From assembly GCA_021186555.1 (NCBI GenBank), contig JAJKFL010000006.1, positions 27,773,478 through 27,837,477 on the forward strand: 64,000 nt of DNA, written 5' to 3'. A program made the position numbers and the translations under genes. Origin of the DNA: Reticulitermes speratus (taxonomy: Eukaryota; Arthropoda; Insecta; Blattodea; Rhinotermitidae). Positions 31,761-64,000 of this stretch are shown here, piece after piece. The notes under the pieces are model-generated. The model saw only the letters and a list, made by a program, of their open reading frames with translations. It did not search any database and was not told where the DNA came from. Numbering within the stretch: the stretch's first letter is position 1; every line of letters starts with the position of its first letter.

Positions 31761-31945
31761 TGATAAACATGGTGATGCTAATATGCACTTCGTAAGACTC
31801 CCAAATATGCTGAAAAAGTAATGTGCTTCTTAGATAATAGAAAAGAGGCACACTGCACAATAAATTTATTTTCATGGTAGATTTAACATTTTCTGACAGG
31901 GGTGAAAACTTCAAAGTTGAACCAAACTTGCCTAAGGTTTGTACA

Positions 31946-32193
31946 TATACCAAGGCCTTGTTTTATGCCCATTTGTTTTATGCATTTTTGCTTTAACACC
32001 CCTTACCAGTTTGCACCACTTCTTAATTTGTGCTCTCTTGTTTTCAGTTTAACACTGTTTGGCTGGTTTATTTGTTTTTATTGAAGCCTTTTTTTTCTCA
32101 CTATGGGAATATAATTTTTGATATATGCCTTTTTGATTTATGCCCACTTTTCCAGGAACACAACTACGGCATAAAACAAGGCTTTGGTATATT
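31946..32193. mobile_element. MITE with 24-bp terminal inverted repeats
   Basis: The left end TATACCAAGGCCTTGTTTTA faces its complement at 32,170-32,193 (ending AAGGCTTTGGTATA). Terminal TA repeats suggest TA target sites as in Tc1/mariner/pogo elements. About 248 bp, no coding capacity. Confidence 0.7.
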
Positions 32194-32808
32194 TCAAACT
32201 TCAAACACTTCACACATCCCTAATAAAAGGGTATTATCATGACATGATATGAATTACATTAAAGAGTGTGCATTCATTTATTGGGGGTTTCTCCCTTTTT
32301 AATAACATTTACTCACTAATGAAGCTATGCACACACACACACACACCACACACTAACAGTAAGGTTAACTTCCAGTCTTCTATAATCGAACTTCTAATCC
32401 CCAAGTAGAATCGTACCGAGACTAGACAGGGGATGCAATCAAGCCTTCCTGACATGGCATGGCTTTTCACAGATCTGAAGTTTTTGTCCCATTCTCGACC
32501 TGTTCATGATAAATAAGCCCTGTGCTGTATAAGCTATGCAGTGGAATCTGAGACTGGCAAACCATAGCGAGTTAACTGTTTAAATTGCAGTAAATGGTAA
32601 GAATTGTATATGTCAGAAAACAGAAACAAGTGGGATGAATTACAATCTCAGATTTTGTGTTGTCTTGGACAGATGATTATACAGCTCAGCCATCACTGTG
32701 CATACAGGAGGGATTTAAGTTCAGTTATGTGTTGGCAATATTGATAAAGTTATATCATAACCAGGGGTGTAAAAATTTTCGAAGAAATACATGCACTAGA
32801 AAAATAAA

Positions 32809-32890
32809 ATAAAGCAAGTTCCATATTGAGGAACCGTACAAAATTTAGTCACCTGGGTGACCTAGTGCCTGGCTTTTGTGGACCCCTGAT
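32809..32890 (+). repeat. Dispersed repeat E (copy 2 of 3)
   Basis: Contains AAGCAAGTTCCATA, GTACAAAATTTAGTC, GGTGACCTAG and GGACCCCTGAT in the same order as copy 1. Located just below the Gyc76C stop codon, so probably within its 3' UTR. Confidence 0.55.
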
Positions 32891-33016
32891 CATAACCAAA
32901 TATTGTTAACTCAGCCCTTGCTATGGTTAATGACCAGATAACCTCTTTCTTCTTTCTGTGCATCTCTGTACCTGCCAATGGAGCCATTTTTTAAAGAAGT
33001 GACAATGGTGTGCACT

Positions 33017-63805
<30,789 letters not shown>

Positions 63806-64000
63806 CTGCATTCACAAAAAGTATGGTGTGTAAACTGTGTAAAAATTAAGTGTAACAATTATCCTCCAAGTACTCTCTACAGGTGTGTTACAGTGGTTAC
63901 ATATTACACCATAATTATGAAAATGTCCACTGTCTGAAGTATGTGTATATTTAATATGACATTTCACCAAGTTCAGGCAACATTACACTGACTGGCTCAT

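Larger units (their letters stand above)
24543..33016. other. Intergenic region between the zinc-finger gene and Gyc76C
   Basis: The first 1.2 kb (to about 25,750) keeps many more CpG dinucleotides than the rest and probably includes the promoter of the zinc-finger gene. Beyond it are a SINE-like repeat (25,770-25,945), a decayed mariner (26,150-26,735), family B SINE pieces (28,496-28,780; 29,986-30,078), a foldback element (30,568-30,781), repeat G (31,498-31,760) and a MITE (31,946-32,193). The 3' UTR of Gyc76C occupies the top end; a possible AATAAA on the minus strand lies at 32,282-32,277. Short open frames occur, such as 25,313-25,513 on the minus strand, but none shows a domain or splice support. 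Confidence 0.55.

Overview
The window reads as nuclear DNA of an insect: split genes with GT-AG introns, an AT-rich background, and many decayed transposable elements of insect type (tRNA-derived SINEs, RTE-like LINE fragments, mariner and pogo/Tigger relics). The size of the introns and the repeat mixture suggest a large polyneopteran genome such as a termite or cockroach; the species is an inference.

Three genes can be supported and all lie on the minus strand, head to tail. (1) 7,058-7,290 is the first coding exon of a coilin-like gene whose remainder lies below position 1 or in exons I cannot see. (2) 7,801-23,598 (perhaps with a 5' exon at 24,447-24,542) is a five-coding-exon C2H2 zinc-finger gene with 15 fingers and about 975 residues. 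Its last exon carries a one-base frameshift as sequenced. (3) 33,017-63,805 is the 3' three quarters or more of a receptor guanylate cyclase. Sixteen coding exons join in frame to 1,238 residues covering part of the ligand-binding domain, the membrane span, a degenerate kinase domain, a signalling helix, the cyclase and a long tail ending ESIV. I identify it as the orthologue of Drosophila Gyc76C. Its first exons (signal peptide and start of the ectodomain) lie beyond 64,000.

Layout: 1-7,057 is the coilin intron or flank with mariner relics and foldback elements. 7,291-7,800 is the short gap between coilin and the zinc-finger gene. 7,801-24,542 is the zinc-finger gene, with SINE, Tigger, pogo-like and MITE insertions in its introns. 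24,543-33,016 is intergenic, with a CpG-richer block next to the zinc-finger 5' end and a mariner relic. 33,017-63,805 is Gyc76C, and 63,806-64,000 is its next intron.

The three genes have no evident functional link: RNP assembly in Cajal bodies, a nuclear DNA-binding protein, and a cell-surface cGMP-producing receptor. The least ordinary signal is a dispersed family of foldback elements. Several have 12-13 bp flanking direct repeats, several share CTTCTGGGAT-type ends, and several carry a core resembling a minimal hammerhead ribozyme (CTGANGA, stem, GAAA, very short stem III). The best copies are at 6,112-6,381 and 53,407-53,596.
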